Below, piece by piece: positions 8,517-21,648 of a DNA stretch of 64,000 nucleotides. The notes below the pieces were generated by a model. That model saw only the letters and a list, made by a program, of their open reading frames with translations. It had not been told where the DNA came from and ran no database searches. This DNA is from Eustoma russellianum (taxonomy: Eukaryota > Streptophyta > Magnoliopsida > Gentianales > Gentianaceae): contig AP025053.1 in assembly GCA_036186865.1 (NCBI GenBank), positions 3,385,224 to 3,449,223 on the forward strand, in the 5' to 3' direction. Numbering within the stretch: position 1 is the stretch's first letter; every line of letters starts with the position of its first letter. The position numbers were made by a program, and so were the translations under genes.

Positions 8517-11500
8517 ATGATGATGGAGTGGGATAGCGATTCTGATTTGAGTGGAGATGATGGTGTTGTTAATGAAGAGGAAGAGGAAATAGGTTCTTCA
8601 GGGTTTTTATTTGGTCGTTATGGAGGTGGAAATGGGGCTGGGCCGCTGCCTTTTCCGGTGAACTCCCTCTTGCAGCCTTCACCTTGTGGATTTGTGGTTA
8701 GCGACGCTTTGGAACCCGACCAACCAATTATTTATGTAAATTCTGTCTTTGAGATGGTCACTGGTTACCGAGCAGAAGAGGTTCTTGGTCGCAACTGGTT
8801 TGTTTTCTTGCTTTATCTTTGAAATTTTATTCCTTTTATAGTCGCCTCCTGGTCAGGTTTTCTGTTTCGGTTTATCGGAATTAATGGATGTCAACTTTTT
8901 GTTGATGAAGGGAAAGGTGTTTTAGGATTTTGTAACTCATATGCTTAGTTTTAGTGGAAAAAATGTGAGGAGGTTTATATTTTGTTTCGCTTTTGGTTGC
9001 CAACTACTCGTTTATTGACGATATTGCTAGTATCTGAGCACTTAGTTTTCTTGTGTACAAATATTTCTTAGGGGGTTTGCTTGTAGCTATGCTTATCAAA
9101 GTTTCTTTTTGAAATTAGATTTTTGCATTTTGTTCTTCAAGCTAAGACTGGTTTTGAGGACTGCAGAAGAATTGATTCTTTATTTTCTTGGAAAGGAGTG
9201 CCTACCCAACAATTTGCATTATTGAGTAGGTTTTTCTTTTGCACATGAAATTTTCAGGAAATGGTTCGGATGTGGTTTTATCCAATAGCTGCTTGTTTTG
9301 GGAAGAGGCATTCTCAGTTATTGAGCAGTAAACTTTAAATTTTGTCCGACTTAGAATAATATGGGTGTGGTGGATTTACATTGCGCACGCCTTTTGAAAC
9401 TAAGTGAAAAACTCGTATCCTTTATCTCTTTACATATGGTTTACTTGCAGAAGTCGTGAATCTGTGATAAACTGATTGCAGTGAGATCTTGGATAGACAA
9501 AAACTAGTCTCTTGGGTGTTGGAGTACATGATGTGCTAATAGTTGGTGGGGAGCACATTTGAAGTTTAAAGTCTGCTGTTATAATTGAGAGGCATAGTAT
9601 GAGTAATCGGTAATAACAATCAATGGCTGTGTTCTCCAGATTTATTGATTAGTTCTTTTTTGAAAGTCTTTTGAGATTGGCGAGGACCACATGGATTACG
9701 TTCCCTATTTTTGAGCACAAGTTTTAAGTTGGTTCAGTAACAACATCCTATTGCATGGCAACCATCAGACACTATTCTTGATTTCACATTCTTTCACTAC
9801 TTGTTTCTATTCACTTCCTGGTGACTGATTACAGATGGAATCTTTTCTTGGTATTTCTGTATATGTTGCATGTATGTTCATAAATATTGAGGGAGTAAAC
9901 AAAATTTTATTATCACAAGTAATTACACAACAAAATTTTGAAATGCCTGCCCCCCTACATATGATCAAACTACGGTCTTTCAGTTTACAAGGTTGATTAG
10001 TGGCTGATTATTAGATGGATTAGTAGCTCAACCTGGACTAAAATAACACATATATTTTGGAGATAGTGCTAGAGCAAGACTTTCCAAAGAATTGGGGAAC
10101 TGTGGTAATTTTTTTTTTTCCTTTTGGTGGACAAAAGGTGTATTTTGTCTCAAAGCAACTGGAGAATGCAACACGAATGGGTTGTATAACAATCATTAGA
10201 ACATAACTAAGGAAACCAATACAATGTGCCTCAAAAAATGAAGGACTGAGTTGAGATGGCTGTGTTATAAACCACTTGTAAGGAGCTCACTACACTCAAA
10301 AGCAGTCTGACAAGACCGCTAAGGATCCCTTCATGGTACTTGGACCAACCTTGTCTTAACGTGGTCAACCACAAAGTTATAGATGCTTCTATAAACTACT
10401 ATAGCAGTTATGCAATCACACATTAAAAGGGCAAGAAAACCCATATAGCTGGTAAAGCGCAATAAGTGTGGGACATGACCAAGATTTTTGTCACTTTGGA
10501 TTATATCAGCAAAGGACAAGAAAACAAAAGAGAAAGATGACACTAGATAGGCACTCATCCCTCTCCTCTCTCTGCATGCCCTAAGACAGCCATGGAAGGA
10601 TAATGTAGTTGGTATGGAAGAGAACTGCACAGTAGTGAGGTGGTGTGTATTTGGGAACTCAGGCGATGAGCGCATACAAATCTTAAGAACATGAAGATGA
10701 AAGATCTAGTGCAAATTTCATTTTCCTTTTGTGGTTTAGCTGTTTTCAATTTACTCGGAGGTAGCAGGTCTTATCGGAAGTATTAGAATTTGGGCCTTGA
10801 AGCAGTGAGGTGGAGCATTTTAAAATTAAATTAGAATGGAGGTAATGATGCAAGTGACATATCTTATGTTGGTCATGCCCTACATGGCTTGGCTGATATT
10901 GCAAAAAAAGAGTTGTACAACTTATTTTCTTAAGCAAAACTTGTGATATTCTTATAATGCGTGGTTGGAATTGTATGGGGAAATGACAATTAATGAAATA
11001 TTTCTTAGTGAATCGCTTACTGTTTTGTTTTTTTCCAAAGCAAATGTTTAAACACTTACAATGGAAATGTCACTCTTAACGATTCTGAAGCATGTTTTTG
11101 CATAATTTGGTCGCCACGCCAGTTAGGACCACATGGGTCCCATTTAGAAGAGTTCACAGACTAGTTGATCACCTAACTAGAATTAGAAGTTGAATGAAAT
11201 TTTCAACGTTGAGAGTGTTCTCCACTTTGTTGTTCAGAAGTGTCAGTTTTACTCTTGAACAGCGGTATTATTCCCTTTCAACTACTGTTTAGTAAGATAC
11301 TGATCAATTTTGTGTATTAGCCATTTACCAGTTGCCTTTTTAGTGGGTGTTAGACATCCATTCTTCTGGTTAATTTTCTGACTTTACAATTTAATCTAGG
11401 GGTGGATGTCATATTAATGTAGTGGTGTTTGGAGTTGGGAATTTGATTTGTTAAGGGTTTCTGTAATATTAACAATATCGGGATAAAATATGATGTTTGA

Positions 11501-14500
11501 AACATTTGAGGATATATTGAGGAGTTACAACCTTTGAGGATACCTAGATTACATGTCTATGCACCACCACCAAAAAGAAAGGGGAAAGATAAGATGGTGC
11601 TTGAATATCAGGTATAGAGCATTTCCATGAGTTCCATATTTTTTTCCTGTTGGTATGTTTTCAAAATTTTGATATTTCCTTTTTGCCGTTGCCGATGGTG
11701 TAGCTTTTTGTATTTAATTTTCTTGTGGAGTCTATTTTCCATGTGCAGTACCCAGTGAGAGGGTGGGAGGAGAGAAAATGAGAGATGGATCTTTTATAGT
11801 TCTGGAGATTTACGAGGGAGTGGATGCTTTTGACTCTTTGTATTGGATATCAAAGAAGGCAATTAAGCAGTAACATGTTTATGGGATTAAAAGCAACTTC
11901 TGAGTAGGGAACTTTAGATAATGGTACAATGATGTTATTTGAGGAAAATTTTAAAAATATGAGTGTAAGAAGATGATCTTTGTGTCTTTATCGTTTCCAG
12001 TTTCCTTCTTGGTTTAGTGTCTTGTGCAAATTTGTAGAAGTGTGCAACTGAAGTAGTACATTGTTGGGTAACTTGATAATCTGTTGTAACTTCTGTTGCG
12101 CAAAACTGTTTTCATGCTTATCCATATTCTAGAATATCTCAAAATATGTTACCTTAGATCTATTTGATATAACCTGCAAATGCACAGGTTTTTTCTTTTA
12201 AGTCGAACGCATGCCCTTAGCTGAGTGCCCACATAATTTAGTAATATGAACTTCTTCCAGTCAGTCAAAGACAGTACTTAGGCAGGTTGCAAGTCACCGA
12301 AATTAATCCACTCAAGTGTGGGTCTTCTGCTTTCAGTAGCATCGTTGCATGTACAGTTAGAAGTTTCAGTCTCGTCCAAATATCTTCCTTTTCTAAGTAG
12401 TTGGTCAGAGTCACTGTAAAGAGTGAAGGTCTCCATGTGGAGATATTACAAACAGTAGAACAAGCGTGATTTCTTCTCTTATTCACATTGAGGATATGTT
12501 ATACAATTGCATATAGCTACTCATTGATGTACTGTCTAGTGACAAGTTAATCTACTAATTTAGGCACTATTGTTCTTCAGAGGAAAAATGATGTGCTGTT
12601 CATTATGTATGAACAAGCTTAGCAGTCTTATAATTCTTTGCAAGTGCTTGTCACTAATGGCAATCACAAACTATGTGTGTGTTGTGTGACGTTGAAGGCG
12701 ATGGTGCATATAAGGTAAATTAGACCTACCTATTTTCAGGTCTGAGCTAAATGATAAAGTAAGGGGGTTATAATATATATTTCATGACAAGGGATTGTAA
12801 TTACTATATCACCCTTTTATAAATTATAGAAGTAGTGGGAAAAAACTTTCTTTTCTTCGTTCATCCGTTCTGTTATTCTTTTAATAGTCCAATACAAGTA
12901 ATAGAGAAGGCAGGTGGTGGACGAAAGAGAGCAGTGGGAGTGCTATGGTTACATGTGTACCTTAGGGTACATGAAGGGACTCCGTTCCACTTGGTTGGAG
13001 CTTAAGTAGTTCCAGGGCCTTGTTTACCTTAGTAGCCGTGAAAGCTCTAGCAAGAAAGTCCATCTCCCTTGATAGCCTTTGATGAACCCTAGTAAGCACG
13101 GCTTCTAACTCAGCAGGTGATGGAGCTGAAGACAAGAACAATTGGCCGAAGTGCTTTAGAATAATTTCTTGTAGACAAATAGAAACAGGTCGACGAGCAG
13201 TGATACAAAATATGTGTCGTGGTGGAAAAATATGTGTACGAATATTTCTAGACAGAACAGCTACAGTAAGACCTGCAAAAATGCGTATGAGTTAGGGTGA
13301 AAGGTGGATTGAGAAGGCAGGAGTGCTGGAGGTCGGACGGTGGTGATGATGAGGTTGTGGCTGTGTTGGAGAGAGACTAATGTGGGCCAAGATGGTGTTC
13401 TTTTTCTGCTTATATATATCTGTCTGTGCGTATCTATTACATATTATGTTATTTGCAGATGATATTGTGCAAATAGATGAAACTAATGAAGCAGTTGATG
13501 CTAAGCTGAAATGTTGGCGAGAGACGCTAGAGAAAAAGAGTTTCAAATAAGTCAAAAGAAGACAGGGTATATGAAATTTAATTTTAGCAAAAAAAAAAAA
13601 GAATAACCATGGAACTTGTGTGAAATTGGAAGGTTAAGAGATTTACCTGAGTGAGAGTTTTAGGTATTGTAGGATCTATATTACAGAAAGATAGAGGAAT
13701 TGACAATAATTTGAATCATGTGGCACATGCGGGGTGGTTAAAGTGGAAAAGTGTATCGTGCCTTTTTTGTGATGGGAAAGTACCTTTAATGTTTAAATGA
13801 AAGTTTTTCAGGATGGAAATAAGACTCACTCTGCTGTACAGGTTGGAATGTTGGACAATCATTTATAAAGATGAACAAAGGATGCAAGTGGCGGAAATTA
13901 AAATGTTAAGATGAATGTGTGGACATACAATGAAGGATAAAATAAAAAATAAACCTGTAAGGAAAAAGGTTGGGATAACTCCTATAGATGAGAAGACGAG
14001 GAAGTCAAGGTTAAGATGGTACGAACACGTGTAAAGACGTCTTGCAGATGCACCTATTAGGCGGTGAGAGACAATGAATGAGGTTCATGTTAAACATGAG
14101 AGCAAGAGACAAAAAGAGACATCAAGAAGGGCAATAAGGAAGGATATGACTAATTTGACAATTTACAGACATATGGTCAGTGATAGAGCACAATGAATAT
14201 ATTTGATTCATGTAGCCGATGTCATATAGATGATATAAGATTTAAGTGAGAATTTCGCGTACTTAGACTGGAACCACGATCGGGATGATATGCTATTTTT
14301 GAAAGAGACGTATATAGTCGCACATTATGCGTTAGGTATTAGAAAACACAAAAAGATGGTAGGATTTATGCTACGATTCAAAAAATAAATTTGTCTTTTA
14401 GGCTTTCATATATGAAAATTTAACTTACAAAAAAATCTTTTTAATGAATCAGTGGAAGATAAACTTGTGTCAAACTGGAAGACCAAAAGATTCACTTGAG

Positions 14501-17370
14501 TGAGAATTTGAGGCATTTAGGATCTATATGACAGAAAGATAGAGGAATTGACAAGGATGTGAATCACAGGGTACATACAGGGTGGTTAAAGTGGAGAAGT
14601 GCATCATGTCTTCTTTTTAATAGAAAAGAGTCTTTAAAGCTTAAAGGAAAGTTTTACAGGACGACAGTAAGACTTGCATTATTGTGTGAGTATGAACAAA
14701 GAATACTAGCGGCAGAAATGAGAATGTCAAGATGGATGAGTGGACATATAAGAAAAGATAAAATAAGAAATGAATATATAAGGAGAAATGTTGGAGCGGC
14801 TCCTATAGATGAGAAGATGAGTGAGTCAACGTTAAGATTGTATGGACATGTGTAAAACTATCCTATAGATGCACCTGTTAGGCGATGAGAGACAATGAAT
14901 GAGGTGCGTATTAAACGTAAGAGAATGAGACCAAAGAAGACATGGAGAAAGAGTAATGAAGGATATGACTTATATGACAATTAGGGAGCATGTAATCAGT
15001 GATAGAGCAAAATGGAGGCAGTTGATTCATGTAGCCGATGTCATGTAGGTGATATAAGAAAATATATTCTTCAAATCTCTTTCATTCAAATAATAAAATA
15101 TTATTTCTTCTGTATGTTAGTTACTAGATATAAGAGGACTTGAGACCCATCTTCTGGTTAAAGATCGGCCTTGTTGAGGAAGTTTTGAAATAGGTGGCTA
15201 GCCTTAGATTCAATCTTTTGAAGATCGAGTTCTCTCTATATATGTATCACATATTTAACTCTTGATCGGGGATAACTGGCAAATCTCTTAATTTGGAAAA
15301 TATATCACAGAGAAAATGCCGGGTGAACATTACAAATATCGTTATTGGGTTTATTTTATCCTCTAATGTAAATGTCAAGGACGGTGAAATTCTACCTGTA
15401 AGCAGCGAGGGCTAAAGTCGAACTTTAAGGTCCGCTTTCCAACATCAAGTACTGAAAAAGTTGACCTTTAAGGGGATAAAGTCATTTCCCTTGCATTTAC
15501 TGTTGTCTAATTGTAGTTTATGTGGAATGCAAGTGCATGCAGTTATTTGCGCTCAAGTTCTTTTCCAATAATTGCCCTAACTGCTGCAGTTATTCAGTGG
15601 TTCATGATCCTAATGCACTAACTCTATATGTTCCCAGTTCATTATTTCTTTCCAATGTACTCGGTTCTCTTTTATGGTCATCTTGTTTCAGATATTTCTC
15701 TTCATTTGATCACCTCAATGATAAGCAACTAATGTCATCATTGGCTTATGTTTCTTTTCAGTCGCTTTTTGCAATGCCGGGGTCCTTTTGCTAAGAGAAG
15801 GCATCCACTTGTCAACCCAACTGTGGTTGCAGAAATAAGGAGATGTATTGACGAAGGTGTTGAATTCCAAGGAGAACTGTTAAATTTCAGGAAAGATGGG
15901 TCACCGTTGATGAACAGATTACGCATGACATCAATATATGGAGATGATGAGACAATAACGCATATTATTGGTATACAGTTATTTACAGAAGTGGATCTTG
16001 ATCTGGGGCCGCTCCCAGGATCTTTAGCAAAGGAAATTGTGAGATCTTCTGACAGGTTTTGCTCCAGTCTTTCTTCTTATATATCAGGTATCGATGGGAA
16101 ACAGACCAGCATCGGTGGGCTCTGTGGTATATTTCAACTGAATGATGAAGTCATATCCCTAAAGATTTTATCACGCTTGACTCCAAGAGATATTGCATCT
16201 GTTGCTTCTGTCTGCAGACGTTTCTATGATATTACAAAAAATGAGGATCTTTGGCGAATGGTCTGCCAAAACGCATGGGGTAGTGAGACAGCTCGTGTAT
16301 TAGAGACGGTACCAGGAGCCAAGCGACTAGGGTGGGTTCGGCTTGCTAGAGAACTCACAACACTAGAAGCAGCAGCCTGGAGGAAGCTAACAGTCAAAGG
16401 AGCTGTTGAACCATCTCGTTGTAACTTTAGTGCATGTGCAGTGGGAAACCGTGTTGTTCTTTTTGGGGGAGAGGGGGTCAATATGCAACCTATGAATGAT
16501 ACTTTTGTCTTGGATTTGAATTCCAGCTGTCCTGAGTGGCAACATGTCAAAGTAAGCTCTCCCCCACCTGGGCGGTGGGGGCACACACTTTCCTGTGTGA
16601 ATGGTTCTCATCTAGTTTTATTTGGGGGATGTGGGACTCACGGCTTGCTCAATGATGTCTTTGTGTTAGATTTGGATGCTAAGCACCCTACTTGGCGTGA
16701 GATTTCTAGTTTGGCTCCCCCCCTTCCAAGGTCATGGCACAGCTCCTGCACCCTTGATGGAACTAAGTTGATAGTCTCTGGTGGTTGCGCAGACTCTGGA
16801 GTACTTCTTAGTGACACCTTCCTCCTTGATCTCTCTATAGAGAAGCCTGTGTGGCACGAGATACCTGTATCTTGGACTCCACCATCTCGTTTGGGTCACA
16901 CTTTATCTGTCTATGGTGGTAGGAAGATTTTGATGTTTGGTGGTCTCGCAAAAAGTGGTCCTTTGCGGTTTAGATCAAGTGATGTCTTTACCATGGACTT
17001 GAGCGAAGAGGAACCTTGTTGGAGATGTGTAACTGGTAGTGGAATGCCTGGAGCTGGAAATCCAGGTGGCATAGCTCCTCCTCCTAGACTTGATCATGTT
17101 GCTGTGAGCCTTCCTGGTGGCAGAATTGTGGTCTTTGGTGGTTCTGTTGCTGGTCTTCATTCAGCTTCACAACTGTATATTCTTGATCCTACCGAGGAGA
17201 AGCCGACATGGAGGATTTTAAACGTGCCTGGAAGACCACCAAGGTTTGCCTGGGGACATAGTACCTGCGTTGTTGGAGGCACTAGGGCTATAGTAATCGG
17301 AGGTGACACTGGAGAGGAGTGGATGCTGAGTGAGTTACATGAACTTTCTTTGACTAGCAACTCAATCTGA
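8517..17370 (+). CDS. ZTL: ZEITLUPE-type blue-light receptor, LOV/F-box/kelch protein
   Basis: Two exons, 8517-8797 and 15762-17370, joined in phase 2 (donor GTTTGT, acceptor TTTTCAG), give 629 residues; Arabidopsis ZTL/ADO1 has 609. Start 8517 begins Met-Met-Met-Glu-Trp-Asp; the third Met (8523) matches the family start equally well. Residues about 45-171 are the LOV domain with the photoactive Cys94 in an N-C-R-F-L-Q motif; residues about 220-261 are the F-box; from about 314 to 620 come kelch repeats (repeated FGG and W-H motifs). The acidic N-terminus (DGVVNEEEEEIG) is longer than in Arabidopsis. ZTL absorbs blue light through FMN and, within an SCF ubiquitin ligase, targets TOC1 and PRR5 for degradation, with GIGANTEA as stabilising partner. 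It is closer to ZTL than to FKF1 by its N-terminus and C-terminus. The gene looks intact. Confidence 0.95.
13435..14235 (+). mobile_element. RTE-type LINE 3' fragment, copy 1
   Basis: Frame-shifted remnants of the C-terminal part of a non-LTR reverse transcriptase: the FADD catalytic motif near 13450, then the WRE-TLE-K-F and later LRWYEHV-R and APIRR segments typical of plant RTE-clade LINEs. It ends near ATTCATGTAGCCGATGTC, the usual 3' end of these elements. Many stops; dead. Sense orientation relative to ZTL. Confidence 0.75.
14330..15065 (+). mobile_element. RTE-type LINE 3' fragment, copy 2
   Basis: Parallels copy 1 from about 14470 on: the frame 14559-14855 reads a HTGWLKWRSASCLL start and a PIDEKMSESTLRLYGHV end, matching plant RTE C-termini, then the same TTGATTCATGTAGCCGATGTC end at about 15022. 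It starts further downstream in the RT than copy 1. Tandem LINE 3' ends could come from a segmental duplication or two insertions. Confidence 0.75.
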
Positions 17371-18180
17371 TCAGAGGATTGTGGAATCTATAAACTAAGA
17401 ACTCTATAACTAAAAATCCATGGAGTGATTCTTCTCACAAGATGCACTAATACGTTAAGAACCTGCTATTGAATCGAGACAACTTTTGCACTTGGAGAGA
17501 GGCATTTCGGTTAGAAGGGTTAGTCCATGAATATTACATGAGCGGTGGTTGCCCTTCATGGAGAGCAATTTCACGACGCTAGCTTATATGACATGGATTG
17601 TGCGAGATCTTCTTGGAACAGGTCATTTCCTCTTCTAGTCCTGTAGAACAAGTGGGTAATATGAGTAGTTTAGATTATCTAGAATTGCCATGTGTTGTGG
17701 TTGAGTTTCTGTAAGTTGAAACCCATGAAAAGTTGCATAGGAGGGAAACAAAAGGCAGTATGTGTAAACTAGTTTGTCCTGCTGTTTCCGATATAAGCTG
17801 TTCATGCTACATTAGCTCAGGGTGTTGGTTGCGCCGAGCTTAAACCATTTGATAATAGCACGAATGCATTGTTGAAAACCAAGCTAAAAGGTACATGCCG
17901 TTGCAAAGTTACTAGTGTATACATAATTTGTATCGAGCTTCTGTCTACGTTTTTTTCCTGTCAAATATATATGGTTTTCAAGTATTTTGATCATATTGAT
18001 TGTTGGATGATTATTGTTAGTCATGTTTTTCTTTTGATTTTACTCTCCTTGGTCTAGATATCTTTGTGGGATGATGGAATATTATAGCAGTGTATAAATA
18101 CTAAGAGCTCAGAGTGGCACGTGCAGAAGTTCTTGCTGTTTCCTATAGTCCCTAATCACAACTGTGGTTTAAATATTTCC
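17371..18180 (+). other. ZTL 3' flank and probable 3' UTR
   Basis: No gene. The first several hundred bases after the ZTL stop likely include its 3' UTR; no clear polyadenylation signal can be singled out. Contains short T-rich stretches only. Confidence 0.45.
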
Positions 18181-19384
18181 TTACTCCATTCCCGTTATCC
18201 CCTTTCCCCTCCATCGGCCTGCACCGTGCCAGCCCCACCACAAAACCCGCCACCCTGAAAGATCTCACCTTCCCCCCTCCCCTGGTCCCGAGCGACCCCC
18301 AGGCCCCCACCCCATAAACACCGAAAGGGAAGAAGAAGAAAAGGGGAAATGGAAAAAACTTGTGTAACAATTTTAAAGGCACATTTCATTCTTGGTGTTA
18401 TGTCTATATTATGTTGCAGGGGACACCTAGAGGCAAGACTCCTGTACTCAAGACTACATTTTTGGTATATATTTGATTGTTTCTTGTTTTTGTAGTTTTG
18501 TGTTCTCTTTGGTCTCTTTATTCTACTTTCATGACATCTCAAACGTTCTTTAGACAGTCTCAAGTATAGTATGGTGAAAGTTCTCCGACATGTATGCAAA
18601 ACGATTTTTGGCACTCGTCGAATATGTCACTTTTGCATTTTCCCCCAGTTTCTTGGTGTACGTTTATATAAGAAATTACAATTTTAATGTTTCAATCCTA
18701 TTGTGGCCAGTGGTCGTAGCTTCTGTTGGATATGTTCACGTTACGGGTTATGTTGTGGGCATAAGTGTTTTTGACAAGTTCTTTCCTCATTGATCCAAAA
18801 ATATGTTGAATGTATAGTAAAATTGATTGGTTGATGGATATATCACGTTATAATTTATTGTGACGCAAAAAGTGTAATGTTCTTCAAATTATTAAATTGG
18901 CTGCGATTTTTATATTGTGAAGTAGTAGTTGATCGATACAATTTGACGTACTTTTTATTATGGAGATTGGAAAACAACTGTGATGTATGCAATCTTACCT
19001 TACACTTTGTGCAAGAGATGGTTTCTGGGCTCGAATCCATAATCTCATTTTTCATTCCAAATACTCCAGCCGCCCCTAAGATGGATTGTTGATTATGGAA
19101 ACAAAAGAATTGACGAACAAAACCAGAACGGCCTGGAGGTATCACCAGACACAGCAACATAACTATGACAAAACCTAAGCCATGAAATTCAATATCATGA
19201 TTGTAATTACAAAATCATGACTAGAATCGATAAATCAAAAACTGTCGATTTTTTAAGGTTACCAAATAAGAAAGCTTTCGCTTCATCTATTTTCTCCTTG
19301 CGAGTGACAGTGAGCATACTCCAAAAAATATTATGTAACTTCAAATATTCGTTAGCAACTCAGATTGTGCTATCCTAAACAATC
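18181..19384. other. Intergenic, nothing recognised
   Basis: A C-rich/purine-rich stretch at about 18180-18360 (many CCCC runs) gives spurious open frames on the - strand. The rest is AT-rich. No domain, repeat family or RNA gene seen. Confidence 0.45.
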
Positions 19385-19562
19385 AGTCATATCCATTATA
19401 TCCCAACGACATAAAAAACAATCGTTAGGGTCTGGAAAGAGTGAATGACAGACAAATAATATCACTATTCCGAAGGATAGAGAATTTGCTTACAGTAAGA
19501 CCCTGTCTCTATATTTACTTGCATAAATGACACAATAATAGAGATATGATGTCGGTGCTACT
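19385..19562 (-). mobile_element. SINE-like repeat, family B
   Basis: Shares with 24590-24770 and 63775-63935 the blocks AATCGTTAGGGTCTG / TCGTTAGGGTCTGAGG, AAGGATAGA-AAT-TGCTT and GACA-AATAATAGAGATAT. On the - strand the family ends CCCTAACGATAGCTTTTGTTG and GTTGG-ATATA, a 3' end common to plant SINEs. No clear tRNA-like boxes in this copy. Confidence 0.55.
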
Positions 19563-19576
19563 TGTGAGAGTGTTGT

Positions 19577-20215
19577 TGGGGGTTGTGGAACAGTAGAAAC
19601 AACCACGACGATTATCGACAAGAACGCACAATCACGCAGTAGCGATACAGACGTAATAAATAACGATCAAAGAAAACAGTAAATGAAAGACATACGATTT
19701 TTACGTGGGAAAACCCTCAAAGAGAAGAAAAACTCACGGTGGCGGCTAGCCAGAACATTCCATTATCGACCAACTTTATTTTTGGTTACATCAATCATGC
19801 GTCTAATCAGGAGATCTTATAAGGAAAAAAAAGATCAATGTGATTTATGGAATTCTCCTTTTACAACCCTACATACCATGAATATGACTCTAACAGATAC
19901 TCCTTAAAAAGATAAATATGGAGAGTTTAACTTTATCCAGGATTCCCTTCAATCAAATCTTCAAGAAAGAATATTCCATCCCGTAAACTTCGAATGCACT
20001 GTCGAGCTGAAATCAATGCTCTGCTGTTTAATTCAGCTCGGCAACGCTGCTGTCCGTCTAAGAGAACGTTTTCTGTGCAACTCAGCTCGACACTATCCAG
20101 CTCAGCATGGCACCGCTGTTCACTTCTCCAAATTCTATCCAGGTTAGCTTAAGTTCAGCACGGCATCATAGCTCGACTGCTCACTTCAGTTCCACCAAAC
20201 TTAACAAGTGTGTGG
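19577..20215. other. Possible degraded LTR-element piece, unresolved
   Basis: Moderate-GC stretch that looks unlike its AT-rich surroundings (repeated AGCTCGGCA, TCAGCTCGAC type words near 20010-20180). The GTGGGAAAACCCTCAAAGAG segment is reminiscent of copia-type internal sequence, but there is no second LTR and no coding motif. I cannot classify it. Confidence 0.25.
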
Positions 20216-20589
20216 TTACATTTAATTATGTAGAATGTCTTCTGATTTTTATTTCTTGAACATAAGAAATATCTATTAGAACTTTTTATATTCACCTAGC
20301 AATAGCCAATGTGAGCTTATTCTTGTTCTCTTTTTATACTTTTTGCTTTTTTATGGCTAACAATGGTAGCGGATCTTTGTCCACTAATATGTGCATCTTT
20401 TCCTGGCTCCTGGAAATCAATACACGTCAAGAACAACAAGTCAACTTGTATTTGCATGAGTGTTTTGGTGGTCGGAATGGCAAATCTTTGGAAAAAGAAC
20501 TAAAAATCAACTATATTCATATATTTATTTCATAAGATTTAATCTAAAAATTTGAATTGGCGTAGTAATAAATGTCATATCATTCTTCG

Positions 20590-20925
20590 CAAGAATAAAG
20601 ATCGGAATTCTTACTTCTCTAGTGGTAAAAAGTCATACTCTCACCTCGGGTGTCTTAATTATCCTAGCTCCAATGAGCTTCACGGAAGATGCAAATCAGG
20701 AACTTAGCGTCTTCCTGAATTGATAAGACTTTTTACCAGACAACCGCAGAAGGTACTCACTGTAAACTGGGCCAACAACCCTTTAATCCAATTGGATCGG
20801 ATCCCATGACAAAAGTCATTACTGGTCTAGATAGCATTATTGCACACATGTTGCGTGTGTTCTAGTTCGAATATGCATCCTTCTTTTGCAATGTCTCAAT
20901 CCGATAATCAACTAATCATACTTTA
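20590..20925 (+). repeat. Dispersed repeat, family D, copy 1
   Basis: Shares with 24055-24420, in the same order, the blocks TATCCTAGCTCCA / ATATCTTAGCTCCA, GTAAA-TGGG-CAA-AACC, AAGTCATTACTGGTCTA and AGCATTATTG, then a TTCGA box. Probably a SINE with a B-box-like TAGTTCGAAT, but I do not recognise the family. Confidence 0.5.
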
Positions 20926-21164
20926 AAGGCGAAATCCTTATTTCTCGTCCTATAAAAAAAATGAAAATTATACGCCTAAAACTCTGACTTGAAATCTCAC
21001 TCTTAATAGATTAGTTGAAACTTACGTGTGTACAAAAACAAGTTATGCATATAAACTCTTGACTTAAGATCTCACTTTTAATCGACTGGTTGAGATTTTT
21101 GACTTGACTGTTCTTCTTTTCAATAAAGAAGATTAGTTAATACTAATAATCAAATATCAAAGAC

Positions 21165-21240
21165 GGATGTAATCAGCTGACCCGTGGGTTAATCAGCTGA
21201 TCTTCAATATCTGACCCGTGGGTTAATCATGATCTTCAAT
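21165..21240. repeat. Short tandem repeat
   Basis: CTGACCCGTGGGTTAATCA occurs twice, with GATCTTCAAT between and after, so a unit of about 40 bp is duplicated imperfectly. Confidence 0.6.
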
Positions 21241-21648
21241 CGCATGATTAGATGTTAGATGCCCAAAAGAATCAGAAGGCTTTTTAGTTGTGGTACAAAT
21301 TTTCAATATTTTTGAGAATTGATGTTTTGATTCCAAGTAGCACAGTAAAGACAAGTACTAAAGGGATTTTTGGGACCTCAGAAAATGGACCAAAAATTGA
21401 TGAATGGGCAAAAGATTTTGTAGCATCTCTCCAACTCTCCACTTTTACCTCCTAACATTCTTTTCCACAATAATTCAAAAAGTTCAATCCACTTGCCACA
21501 CTACTCATCATTTTGGATGAGCAAGAATATTTCAAAGGAAAAAAAAAACCATAAAAAAGGAAAAAAAGCAATTTTTTATTAAATAATTTCACTATGAAGA
21601 TAGAGATATCACCATTAAAATGAGAATGTTTGTATGTGCAAATATTGA

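Larger units (their letters stand above)
8798..15761 (+). other. ZTL intron 1 (6,964 bp)
   Basis: Begins GTTTGT and ends TTTTCAG. It interrupts the Cys94 codon as TG|T. The part 8798-13430 shows no gene and no repeat I recognise; short open frames there have no family features. LINE fragments occupy 13435-15065. The remainder up to the acceptor is T-rich, as expected of intron sequence. Confidence 0.9.

Noticed and set aside
12930..13300. Moderate-GC stretch in the ZTL intron that looked like a gene piece
   Set aside because: Stops in all frames and no motif; may be an old TE, but unsupported.
16224..17360. Several - strand open frames across the ZTL second exon
   Set aside because: Shadows of the conserved kelch-coding strand.
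18152..18614. Gly-rich - strand frame (GVYGVGAWGSLGTRGG)
   Set aside because: Product of a C-rich low-complexity stretch; no family match.
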